A stretch of 64,000 nt of DNA from positions 2,246,001 through 2,310,000 of the forward strand of contig NZ_LS483370.1 of NCBI RefSeq assembly GCF_900475285.1, written 5' to 3'. Under the pieces are notes generated by a model. The model worked only from the letters and a program-made list of their open reading frames with translations. It had not been told where the DNA came from and did not search any database. Below are positions 7,422-15,571 of this stretch, one piece after another. The position numbers and the translations under genes were made by a program. Position 1 is the first letter of the stretch; each line of letters opens with the position of its first letter. The DNA is from Pseudomonas taetrolens (lineage in GTDB: Bacteria > Pseudomonadota > Gammaproteobacteria > Pseudomonadales > Pseudomonadaceae).

Positions 7422-10400
7422 ATGACACTTTTCACGGACTTACCGACTCCTGTTAATGGGCAGGTGTCGACCGAACACCCACCGTTGTTGCCTACGACAG
7501 CGGCCGAGTACCTTCACGATGATCTGATTGCCACACAGTTGCCCGCCTGGTTCAAAGAGGCGCCTCTCGGTGTGCGCGACGCGTTGCGCGAAACCCTTGA
7601 TCAGTGGCACCGCACACAAACCGTAGTCGCTGATGTTTTTGCCCGTATGCAGCCGATCAGGCAATTTGCCGAACAGCGCTTGCAGGCTGCCCTGGCCGCA
7701 TACGGCTGGGGTCATGTTGACCCCCACGCTTATGGTTTGAAACAGATTCGTCTGTTACAGAATGCATTGATATTCATCACCAATCAGCAACTCAAGATTG
7801 TCGATACCTTGGTGCGTCAAACGTTGCCCGATATTGTGGTTCCGGAATCTTTTGAAATAGATCTGATTTCCAGTATCAGTCAACACAGCCTGTTGCATGC
7901 CGCACTGCAGAACTTTGAGGGCGCCGAAACACAACCAGGAGGCTTCGAGACGGGCACGGCCATTTTCAGTCTGCAGAACAACCGGCTGATCGAGCACCCG
8001 GAGTTACCCCCGGAAACGTTTGCCGCCATCAGCCGTAACCTGAATCTGGGTGAACAGTACCAGGCGCATCTCAGTAACCTGTTCAACCCTCCCGACGATG
8101 TTTATGAACCTGAAGATCCCCGCTCCAGGGCATACCAGATCAACGCCAGTTTCATTGCGAACAAACAGCATGAGTTCATCGCTGAATTGCACATGGCATA
8201 CATGAAAGGGCAACTCTCCTATGCGAACTACCACGCCATTCTGCAAGGGGTCTGGCCTGGCAAGGCAGGGCAGGACGTGACAGCAGGCCACAGCACGCTC
8301 GAAGTGATGGGCTTTGAAGTACCAGGAATCATGGTGCTTTGGCCCGAGCGAACAACCTCCAGGACGCATTCGCCTTGCGTGGTGTATTTGCCGCAGTCGC
8401 CCTACAAGGTGTTCAACGAGTTTCAGCGTTTCGACCTGTTCAAGGAGCAGTTGCGCGACTGGTTGAAGACGCCGGAATTTTCCCGGTATTTTGTCCAGCG
8501 TGTGCCGTTGCGCCATCGTGCTCAGTTCATGCAACGCAGCGATATAAGACATGTCGCCTGGGATTCGCTGCTGCTGTTGAGCCCGCAAGTCATTACCGAG
8601 TCGGTCATTATGGTCGAGACGCGCCATGTCGATCAGTCCGGCAATCCCTTCGAAGTTGCCTGGCAATTGCAGCGAGCGCAGATCATGGACGATGCACGGC
8701 TATTGGCCGTGCCGACCGCCGATGAAGACTCGAAGAGCCGGCTAAAGCGCCAGGTCGAATATTTGAATGCCGGTTTGAGTGTGCTGACACTGGTGCTGGG
8801 TTTTGTACCCGTGCTGGGTGAGATCCTGCTGGCCTTCAGCCTGATCCAGGTGGGACTGAATGTGTTCAAGGGCATTCAGGCCTGGCAACGCAATGATCGC
8901 CTGAAAGCCCTCGACTATTTGTTCGATGTGGCCCAGAACCTTGCTCTGGTGGCTGTACCGGCAGCAGCCAAGGGCTTGCGCTCATCCCCCGAACCGGTGG
9001 TCGACAAGCTGGTCAGGGTGACTCTGAGCAACGGCGAAAAGCGTTTATGGAAACCCGACCTCACCCCGTACCAGGAAGACCCCGCACGTTTGTGGGGGCT
9101 TGAGCCCGATGCGCAGGGTATCTACAGCCGTGATGACAAAGCGTACATACGTCTCGATTCTGCGGTGTACCGGATCAAGGCGGACCGGAGCACCGGGCAA
9201 GGTGTCATTTTGCACCCTGACGATCCGTCGGCCTATACCCCCAAAGTGCGTGGCAATTCAGGCGGGCAATGGGCTCACGAACTTGAAGATCCCCTGCGCT
9301 GGCCGCGGCTGCAATTGTTCCGGCGGCTGGGGCCGGCTGCCGAGGCGTTGTCCGATGTGAACGCAGAACACGTGCTGCAGATCACCGGCACCTCCGACGA
9401 CATTTTGCGCAAAGTGCACATGGACCTTCTGCCGATGCCCGCGTTGCTGGCTGACTGTCTCACACGGGTGAGTCTGGTCGATCAGGTCGAATCCTTTGTC
9501 GCCCACATGAAAGCCGGGATGGATGGACGTGCGGAGTTTGCGCCCCTGCAACTGGAAGTGTTGACACGATTGCCCAGCTGGCCTGCCGACCGGGTGTTGC
9601 GCGTGGTGGACAAGCGGGGTGGGATAGTCCGGGAGTATGGGTACCTGCAGATTGCATCCGGGCCTCGCTTGCAAATTGCCGAAGCGCAAATCAGGAAGGG
9701 CGATCTGCTCAAGGTCACGCTTGAGAGCTTGTCCCAGGCTCAAATCGAACACTTGCTCGGCGAGCCGGTGACCGGGCTTGTGCCGCAGCGGCAGGCGTTG
9801 GCACGCCTGATAGGCGAGGCGGCCGAGGCAGAGCAGGCGCAGCTTGTCTCACGGCTCTACACCCTGAGTGAAAAGGCCCGGCCGGAACTGATGGGCATCC
9901 AGCATGCTTTGCCAAGCTTGCCGGTGAGGGTGCTCGAAGAACTTTCCAGTCACCTGACACCCCGGGAAGCGCAGACATTAGCCGAAAACGGACGATTGCC
10001 GCTGCGCATCCTGGAGGAGGGACGGGTCTACAGGCAAATGCTGCGCTTGAATCGCGCACTGGAAGGGTTGTTCTATCCCGTATTGAGCAATGCGGACAGC
10101 CACAGCCTGGTGTGGCACACATTGCCTTTGCTGCGTGGATGGTCGGCCCAGTCCAACCTTGAGTTGTACAGCACCGTCACGGGCAAGAAGCTGGGCGGCG
10201 TCATCGGTGACCCGTCGGGGTACAGCGCCAAGCTGTACAAAACGGAAAACGCGTATGAGGCGGTGGATGGCCGCAGTGGTGAAGCGGTCACTGACCCCGA
10301 TCTCTTGCCCGTGCTGTACAAGGCATTGAATTTGACTCAGCGCTACGCACTGGACCTGCCTTTGGACGAGGGCGTGTCGGTGTTGCGCAGTCGCCTGTGC

Positions 10401-12536
10401 CGCCTCGCGGCACAGCAACGCGCCGCGTCCGCCCAAGGGTTGGGGATGCAAAAGATAAAGCCCTGGTTCAAATCACCGATGCGCCTGGCTGAGGGGCGTC
10501 TGGGGTATCCCATGGGAGGGCGTGTCGGGCGTTTGCCCAGTGAAAATGACCCGCGTCTGCTCAAAGATTTGGTACACGAACTGTATCCATTGCTGTCCGA
10601 GGCTGAAACAGAGCGTTTATTGCTGAGCTTTCGACAGCCGTCGGCGCAGGCGACGCGTGAGCTTGTCAGGCGCAAGGCCGAGCTGGATAAGTTGCGTCGC
10701 GTGCTGGACGACTGGGAGGCGTCGCCGTCATGGACTCAGTCACTGTCCGGTGCACGGGTCAAGGTATCAACCGCCCACAAACAGCAGATGAAACAGGCCA
10801 TCATCAGCGCCTGGCGCAGACAGACGCCGACGCTGACCGTGGACAATCACATCGGCCATGAGCTCAATCTCAATGGCTGGCCGGTGGACAGCCTGCCGAC
10901 CCTGAACGCCGACTTCAGCCATGTCAGTGCCTTGCATTTGGCCCATGCCACCGGTGGTATCTCATCGACATTTCTGGAAAATTTTCCGGGCCTGCGGGTG
11001 TTGTCACTGATCGATAATGGCCTGACCGAAGTACCCGCTGCACTGTCAGCGATGCCCGATCTGATCGACCTGAACCTGCAAGGCAATCAGATCGTGCTGA
11101 GTGGTACAACGAGCGGGATTCTGTCGGGCTTGACCCGTCTCAGGTCCTTGAACCTGACCGGTAATCCTCTGGGGCGTACGTTTTCAGTCCGCCAAATGGG
11201 TAATCTTCAGCACTTGATGCTGCGGTACACGGGGCTCAGCGCATGGCCCGAAGGGGTGGAGAGGCTTACGCAAATGCGCCTGATGGATCTTCGCAACAAC
11301 GCGATCACCCAGGTACCGGCACAGGTCCTGACGCCGGAGCGGTACGCAATCAACCGGGTGACGTCATTGCATGACAACCCGCTGGATCCTGACTCGTTAC
11401 GCCGCCTTGAGCTGTATCGTCGCGAGCACGGGATTAACTTCGGTATCTCTGCCCAGCGCCAGCATGTTGCCGAGGAAGGCGGCATTTACCACTGGGCGGT
11501 GTCCCCCAGCCGCGAGCAAACACGTCAATGGCAGGCCCTTAGCGAGCATGGAGAGTCCGGTGACTTCTTCCGGGTCCTGGAAGACCTGAGCGCTTCGTCA
11601 CAGTTCACCCATACCCGACAAGACCTGACGCAACGCGTCTGGAAGTTGATAGGCGCTGCACATGACAACCAGGAGGTGCGCGAGCGACTGTTCGCCATGG
11701 CCGGACATCAGCGTACCTGCGCCGATGGCATTGCCATGGTGTTTGCCGACATGGAGTTGAACTACAGCATTTTCCAGGCCGAATCTTCGCTCAACACCGA
11801 GCAGCAACTGCTGAATCTGGCCCGAGGGTTGTTCCGCATCGAAAAGCTCAATGCGTATGTGTCGAGGGTGCTCGATGACCGGATCATCCGCATCATGAGC
11901 AAACAACAGGATTATGTGCAGCGGCTGCAGGTACTGGCCGACGAGCACCCCGGTGTCGCGACCAGGCCTGTAAGTGAAATGGCGCCTGTGGACCAACAGG
12001 GCGTGGCTTATCGTCTGGGCTCGCCGGAGGCCACGCGACTGGCGAGTTACCTGAGCCCGCTCTGGGTGCAGCAAGAGGTTGCACGGCTTGATCCGCTGGA
12101 GGTGCAAATGTTTTATCAGGTCAACCTGGCGCGTGTGCTTGAGTTGCCCGCGCGGCCCAAGAGCATGCAATTCGGGAACGTGGCCGAAGTGACCCCGCAG
12201 GAGTTGTCAGTGGCCAGGCAGTATGTGCTGCAGCAAGAAACACAGCCGGCGTTGCAGGCCTTCATTGAGAAGCAAGTGTTTTGGGGAGAGTACTTGCGAA
12301 AGAAATACCCGGAAGCTTTTAACGGCATGTCGACCAATCACCAGAACCGCATGGACACGGTGTATTCGGAGCGCGGCGAGGGGACCGATGAGGAGTACAT
12401 GGAGAAAATCAGTACGGTTGTCGAGAGTCGCGAACGCGCGATGGATCTGGTCGTGAGTGAACTGACACGACAGGAGCTCGAGCAGCATCCTTTTGCCCTG
12501 GCCGAACCCAGGCCGTCTACGTCAAGGGACACCTGA
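7422..12536 (+). CDS. Giant LRR protein with C-terminal NEL-type E3 ubiquitin ligase domain (first copy)
   Basis: This protein has 1704 residues and no signal peptide. The N-terminal 1100 residues resemble the dermonecrotic-toxin-like (DUF6543-type) region found before NEL domains in Pseudomonas. They include a hydrophobic hairpin at about 450-488 (VLTLVLGFVPVLGEILLAFS) and the block RLWKPDLTPY. A helical stretch (LRRVLDDWEAS ... IISAWRRQ) leads into leucine-rich repeats at about 1147-1305 (LRSLNLTGNPL, MRLMDLRNNAI). The C-terminal domain has RVWKLIGAA and the catalytic C-x-D motif RTCADG with Cys1433, as in IpaH/SspH ligases. The predicted role is ubiquitin transfer inside a eukaryotic host or predator; the export route is unknown. 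The leader is AT-rich and shows no hrp box. It is paralogous to the gene at 15572. Confidence 0.85.
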   Translation: MTLFTDLPTPVNGQVSTEHPPLLPTTAAEYLHDDLIATQLPAWFKEAPLGVRDALRETLDQWHRTQTVVADVFARMQPIRQFAEQRLQAALAAYGWGHVDPHAYGLKQIRLLQNALIFITNQQLKIVDTLVRQTLPDIVVPESFEIDLISSISQHSLLHAALQNFEGAETQPGGFETGTAIFSLQNNRLIEHPELPPETFAAISRNLNLGEQYQAHLSNLFNPPDDVYEPEDPRSRAYQINASFIANKQHEFIAELHMAYMKGQLSYANYHAILQGVWPGKAGQDVTAGHSTLEVMGFEVPGIMVLWPERTTSRTHSPCVVYLPQSPYKVFNEFQRFDLFKEQLRDWLKTPEFSRYFVQRVPLRHRAQFMQRSDIRHVAWDSLLLLSPQVITESVIMVETRHVDQSGNPFEVAWQLQRAQIMDDARLLAVPTADEDSKSRLKRQVEYLNAGLSVLTLVLGFVPVLGEILLAFSLIQVGLNVFKGIQAWQRNDRLKALDYLFDVAQNLALVAVPAAAKGLRSSPEPVVDKLVRVTLSNGEKRLWKPDLTPYQEDPARLWGLEPDAQGIYSRDDKAYIRLDSAVYRIKADRSTGQGVILHPDDPSAYTPKVRGNSGGQWAHELEDPLRWPRLQLFRRLGPAAEALSDVNAEHVLQITGTSDDILRKVHMDLLPMPALLADCLTRVSLVDQVESFVAHMKAGMDGRAEFAPLQLEVLTRLPSWPADRVLRVVDKRGGIVREYGYLQIASGPRLQIAEAQIRKGDLLKVTLESLSQAQIEHLLGEPVTGLVPQRQALARLIGEAAEAEQAQLVSRLYTLSEKARPELMGIQHALPSLPVRVLEELSSHLTPREAQTLAENGRLPLRILEEGRVYRQMLRLNRALEGLFYPVLSNADSHSLVWHTLPLLRGWSAQSNLELYSTVTGKKLGGVIGDPSGYSAKLYKTENAYEAVDGRSGEAVTDPDLLPVLYKALNLTQRYALDLPLDEGVSVLRSRLCRLAAQQRAASAQGLGMQKIKPWFKSPMRLAEGRLGYPMGGRVGRLPSENDPRLLKDLVHELYPLLSEAETERLLLSFRQPSAQATRELVRRKAELDKLRRVLDDWEASPSWTQSLSGARVKVSTAHKQQMKQAIISAWRRQTPTLTVDNHIGHELNLNGWPVDSLPTLNADFSHVSALHLAHATGGISSTFLENFPGLRVLSLIDNGLTEVPAALSAMPDLIDLNLQGNQIVLSGTTSGILSGLTRLRSLNLTGNPLGRTFSVRQMGNLQHLMLRYTGLSAWPEGVERLTQMRLMDLRNNAITQVPAQVLTPERYAINRVTSLHDNPLDPDSLRRLELYRREHGINFGISAQRQHVAEEGGIYHWAVSPSREQTRQWQALSEHGESGDFFRVLEDLSASSQFTHTRQDLTQRVWKLIGAAHDNQEVRERLFAMAGHQRTCADGIAMVFADMELNYSIFQAESSLNTEQQLLNLARGLFRIEKLNAYVSRVLDDRIIRIMSKQQDYVQRLQVLADEHPGVATRPVSEMAPVDQQGVAYRLGSPEATRLASYLSPLWVQQEVARLDPLEVQMFYQVNLARVLELPARPKSMQFGNVAEVTPQELSVARQYVLQQETQPALQAFIEKQVFWGEYLRKKYPEAFNGMSTNHQNRMDTVYSERGEGTDEEYMEKISTVVESRERAMDLVVSELTRQELEQHPFALAEPRPSTSRDT

Positions 12537-12559
12537 TCCCCGTAGCACCGGGCTGAGCC

Positions 12560-12594
12560 CTGAGTCACGCACAACGGTGCGGCCCAGGACTCAG
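12560..12594. terminator. Possible bidirectional terminator between convergent genes
   Basis: Arms CTGAGTC and GACTCAG (7 bases, 21-base loop) lie in the 67-base gap between the NEL gene stop and the DUF934 stop. There is no T-run, so this is weak. Confidence 0.35.
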
Positions 12595-12603
12595 AGCACC
12601 GGC

Positions 12604-13098
12604 TTATCGCCGACGGAACAGTGGCATAGGCTCGTCAGATGACGATTGATAGGTCACTGAAAAGTCTTTCAGACCCTGCAAGGCCTCATACGGGTCCTTG
12701 TCGGGACGAATGGCAAATGCATCGAAGCCACAGCGGTGCAGGTAGAACAGTTGATCGCGCAGGACGTCGCCAATGGCCCGCAGTTCGCCTTTGTAACCGT
12801 AGCGGTCACGCAGCAGGCGGGCATTGGAGTAGCTGCGGCCGTCGGTGAAGGCCGGGAAATTCAAGGCGATCACCTGGAAACTGGCCACGTCGTCGCCAAT
12901 TTCTTCGGCTTCTTCATCGCTGTCCAGCCATACGCCAAGGCCACCATCACGGGCTTTGAGTGCATGCCCGTGTTCACGCCACAGTACCAGCGGCACGATC
13001 AGGTCGTCGCAGTTGGAGATTTCGTCAAAGCTCGCGTCTTTTGGCAGCAAGTGCCAGGTTTCGTCGATGACTTCGTTGTTCTTAATTATTCGCTGCAT
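12604..13098 (-). CDS. DUF934 domain-containing protein, sulfite reductase partner
   Basis: The start is taken at ATG 13098 (MQRIIKNNEVIDETWHLL), giving 164 residues; a TTG 90 bases upstream would only read into cysI. It overlaps the end of cysI by 17 bases. The central block FPAFTDGRSYSNARLLRDRY is the DUF934 hallmark, with GDVLRDQLFYLHRCGFDAF after it. DUF934 genes follow cysI in many proteobacteria, and a small accessory role in assimilatory sulfite reduction is inferred from that constant linkage. The biochemical function is not known to me. Confidence 0.9.
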   Translation of the reverse strand: MQRIIKNNEVIDETWHLLPKDASFDEISNCDDLIVPLVLWREHGHALKARDGGLGVWLDSDEEAEEIGDDVASFQVIALNFPAFTDGRSYSNARLLRDRYGYKGELRAIGDVLRDQLFYLHRCGFDAFAIRPDKDPYEALQGLKDFSVTYQSSSDEPMPLFRRR

Positions 13099-14740
13099 AG
13101 ACGCGCTCCTTGAAGGGATCGATGCCAATACGTTGATAGGTGTCGATGAAACGCTCGTTTTCGATACGTTTTTCAACGTAGACATCAATCAGCTTTTCAA
13201 TCACATCCGGCATCGCATCCTGTGCGAACGAAGGACCGAGAATCTTGCCCAGGCTGGCATCGCGACTGGCGCTGCCGCCCAGGGAAACCTGATAGAACTC
13301 GGCGCCTTTTTTGTCGACGCCCAGAATACCGATATGCCCGACGTGGTGGTGACCACAGGCGTTCATGCAACCGGAAATGTTCAGGTCCAGTTCGCCGATG
13401 TCGAACAGGTAGTCGAGGTCGTCGAAGCGGCGCTGGATCGATTCGGCAATCGGAATCGACTTGGCGTTGGCCAGGGAGCAGAAGTCGCCGCCGGGGCAGC
13501 AGATGATGTCCGTCAGCAAACCGATGTTGGGCGTGGCAAATCCTTGCTCGCGCAGCTCGCCCCACATGGCGAACAGCTGGCTTTGCTCAACATCGGCCAG
13601 GATGATGTTTTGCTCGTGGGAGGTGCGTAACTGGCCAAAACTGTAGCGATCGGCCATGTCGGCGATGCCGTCCCATTGCTTGTCGGTCACATCGCCTGGC
13701 GCTACGCCAGTCGGCTTGAGCGACAGGGTAACAGCGACATAGCCCGGCTTTTTGTGGGCCAGGGTATTGCGCGTGCGCCAGCGGGCAAAGCCCGGGTGCT
13801 GCTGGTCGAGCTCAGCCAGTTCAGCGCTGAAATCCGGCAGGGTCTTGTAGTCCGGGTCGACGAAGTGCCGGGCAATACGCTGGACTTCGGCTTCGGTCAG
13901 TGTGTTCGAGCCGCCGCGCAAGTGAACCATCTCGGATTCGACACGCTCGGCGAACACTTCAGGCGTCAATGCCTTGACCAGAATCTTGATCCGCGCCTTG
14001 TACTTGTTGTCCCGGCGGCCGTAGCGGTTGTAAACCCGCAGGATGGCTTCGAGGTAGCTCAGCAAGTCTTGCCACGGCAGGAATTCATTGATGAAAGCGC
14101 CGATGACCGGGGTACGGCCCAGACCGCCACCGACCAGGACGCGGAAGCCCAGCTCGCCGGCTTCGTTGTGCACCGGCTCCAGGCCGATGTCATGCACTTC
14201 AATGGCGGCGCGGTCAGAGGAAGAACCGTTGATCGCGATTTTGAATTTGCGAGGCAGGTAGGCGAACTCGGGGTGGAAGGTAGTCCATTGACGGACGATT
14301 TCGCACCAAGGGCGCGAGTCGATCGCTTCATCGGCTGCAACGCCCGCGAACTGGTCGGTGGTGACGTTGCGCAGGCAGTTGCCGCTGGTTTGAATGGCGT
14401 GCATCTGCACGGTCGCCAATTCTTCCAGGATGTCCGGAATGTCTTCCAGTGCCGGCCAGTTGAATTGCACGTTCTGGCGGGTACTGATGTGGGCATAGCC
14501 CTTGTCATAATCGCGAGCGATCTTTGCCATCATTCGCGCCTGGCGCGAGGTCAACTGACCATAAGGCACAGCCACGCGCAGCATGGGCGCAAAGCGCTGG
14601 ACATAAAGGCCATTTTGCAGGCGCAGGGGGCGGAACTCTTCTTCGCTCAGCTCACCGGCCAGATAGCGTCGGGTCTGATCCCGGAACTGCTTGACGCGGT
14701 CCTCGATGATCCGCTGATCGTACTCGTCATATACGTACAT
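13082..14740 (-). CDS. cysI: Assimilatory nitrite/sulfite reductase hemoprotein
   Basis: This 552-residue siroheme/[4Fe-4S] enzyme reduces sulfite to sulfide for cysteine synthesis. It has two ferredoxin-like half-domains (YGQLTSRQARMMAKIA and TRQNVQFNWPAL at the N-terminus) and the cluster cysteines C415-x5-C421 in CCPGGDFC and C458-x3-C462 in SGCMNACGHHH. The ferredoxin-nitrite-reductase-like form without a separate CysJ partner is usual in Pseudomonas. The ATG at 14740 has AGGACC upstream. It is co-transcribed with the DUF934 gene, which overlaps its 3' end. CysB control is likely from knowledge of the regulon, but no site was verified. Confidence 0.93.
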   Translation of the reverse strand: MYVYDEYDQRIIEDRVKQFRDQTRRYLAGELSEEEFRPLRLQNGLYVQRFAPMLRVAVPYGQLTSRQARMMAKIARDYDKGYAHISTRQNVQFNWPALEDIPDILEELATVQMHAIQTSGNCLRNVTTDQFAGVAADEAIDSRPWCEIVRQWTTFHPEFAYLPRKFKIAINGSSSDRAAIEVHDIGLEPVHNEAGELGFRVLVGGGLGRTPVIGAFINEFLPWQDLLSYLEAILRVYNRYGRRDNKYKARIKILVKALTPEVFAERVESEMVHLRGGSNTLTEAEVQRIARHFVDPDYKTLPDFSAELAELDQQHPGFARWRTRNTLAHKKPGYVAVTLSLKPTGVAPGDVTDKQWDGIADMADRYSFGQLRTSHEQNIILADVEQSQLFAMWGELREQGFATPNIGLLTDIICCPGGDFCSLANAKSIPIAESIQRRFDDLDYLFDIGELDLNISGCMNACGHHHVGHIGILGVDKKGAEFYQVSLGGSASRDASLGKILGPSFAQDAMPDVIEKLIDVYVEKRIENERFIDTYQRIGIDPFKERVYAANN

Positions 14741-14981
14741 ATAGGTCCTGTTCTCAGGCTGCTAACAGCTTATCTGCGCGCACGGCCGCGCACTCCCCAC
14801 GGAGCAAGGCACGATACCAGTTTGTAGTTATGCGCAAAAGTGATGTTTAAGCATATGCAAAGAACAAAAACGACTAAAAAACCAGGTGACTCAAACACTT
14901 ACTTGTCGAAAGGTCATTGCTGGACTTTACTGGTTTGAAGTCTTCAAGCAATCACCCATAAAACCGAAAAGAGGCGATGCG

Positions 14982-15095
14982 ATGAGTACTCCCGTCAAGG
15001 CGCGTAAAAGCGACAGCAAGGTCGATGCATGGGCCATCCTTTTACTGATCATTCTGGTGGTGTCGACTGCGGTGTTTTGGGTCAGCCATCAATAA
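14982..15095 (+). CDS. Small single-pass membrane protein of 37 residues
   Basis: The ATG at 14982 follows AAGAGGCG, a good ribosome-binding site; an in-frame start at 14886 lacks one and adds unrelated sequence. The basic N-terminus (STPVKARKSDSK) is followed by one hydrophobic helix, AWAILLLIILVVSTAVFWVS, which ends the protein. The positive-inside rule places the N-terminus in the cytoplasm. It diverges from cysI across about 240 bases. I do not recognise a named family. The codon use and ribosome-binding site look genuine. Confidence 0.65.
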   Translation: MSTPVKARKSDSKVDAWAILLLIILVVSTAVFWVSHQ

Positions 15096-15108
15096 CTCTC
15101 TCATGACC

Positions 15109-15148
15109 GCCTGATTCACAGATAACCGGGTTTCCCGGGGAATCAGGC
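15109..15148. terminator. Two-step hairpin between converging small genes
   Basis: Outer arms GCCTGATTC and GAATCAGGC enclose an inner CCGGG-TTT-CCCGG stem. It lies after the 37-residue membrane protein and before the stop of the DUF2970 gene. No T-run follows. Confidence 0.5.
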
Positions 15149-15195
15149 ACTGACCTGCATCCTGCGGGTTGTTTCGCGTGCCCGCAGCAAAGCGT

Positions 15196-15411
15196 TTATA
15201 CGCCCGCCAGGTGCAGGATCAGCTTGACGATGGCGAACAGTGTCAACGCGAAAATGGTCGTGAACACAAGCCCCAGGATCAGGAAGTGGCCGGGTTTTCC
15301 GTGTGTAAAATCGCGGGTACGGTTTTTCGCGCTTTGCACACCAAACGCAGCGGCCACCACGCTGTGGAGCATTTGCCAGAACGTAGGCGGCTTGTTCTCT
15401 GGATCGTCCAT
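15196..15411 (-). CDS. DUF2970 domain-containing membrane protein
   Basis: This 71-residue protein has the DUF2970 pattern: FWQMLHSVVAAAFGVQSAKNR near the N-terminus, then a charged stretch and one transmembrane helix (FLILGLVFTTIFALTLFAIV). The ATG is at 15411. It is an inner-membrane protein of unknown function that commonly sits near cysI in Pseudomonas. It is transcribed on the minus strand, back to back with the second NEL gene. Confidence 0.85.
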   Translation of the reverse strand: MDDPENKPPTFWQMLHSVVAAAFGVQSAKNRTRDFTHGKPGHFLILGLVFTTIFALTLFAIVKLILHLAGV

Positions 15412-15539
15412 GGAGCGCTTGAGCCTTGTGCCGGAACGAGGGTCTCCTCAGGATAGTCAATTTTTCGGGCGGTGCTGCCGCATCCTCTGTCTGCGATAAC
15501 CCAGTACCTCTTTTCGCACCTCCAATCATGATGAATTGG

Positions 15540-15565
15540 TGTTCCTTCTCATGTCATAAGGAACA
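15540..15565 (+). promoter_or_regulatory. Hairpin covering the ribosome-binding site of the second NEL gene
   Basis: Perfect 8-base arms TGTTCCTT (15540-15547) and AAGGAACA (15558-15565) flank a 10-base loop. The right arm contains the Shine-Dalgarno AAGGA, 9 bases before the ATG at 15572. Folding would hide the ribosome-binding site, which suggests translational or temperature control; this is inferred from sequence only. Confidence 0.45.
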
Positions 15566-15571
15566 TGCATC

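Noticed and set aside
15143..15529. 128-codon minus frame overlapping DUF2970
   Set aside because: It is another frame across the DUF2970 gene, which has the better ribosome-binding site and a known family pattern.
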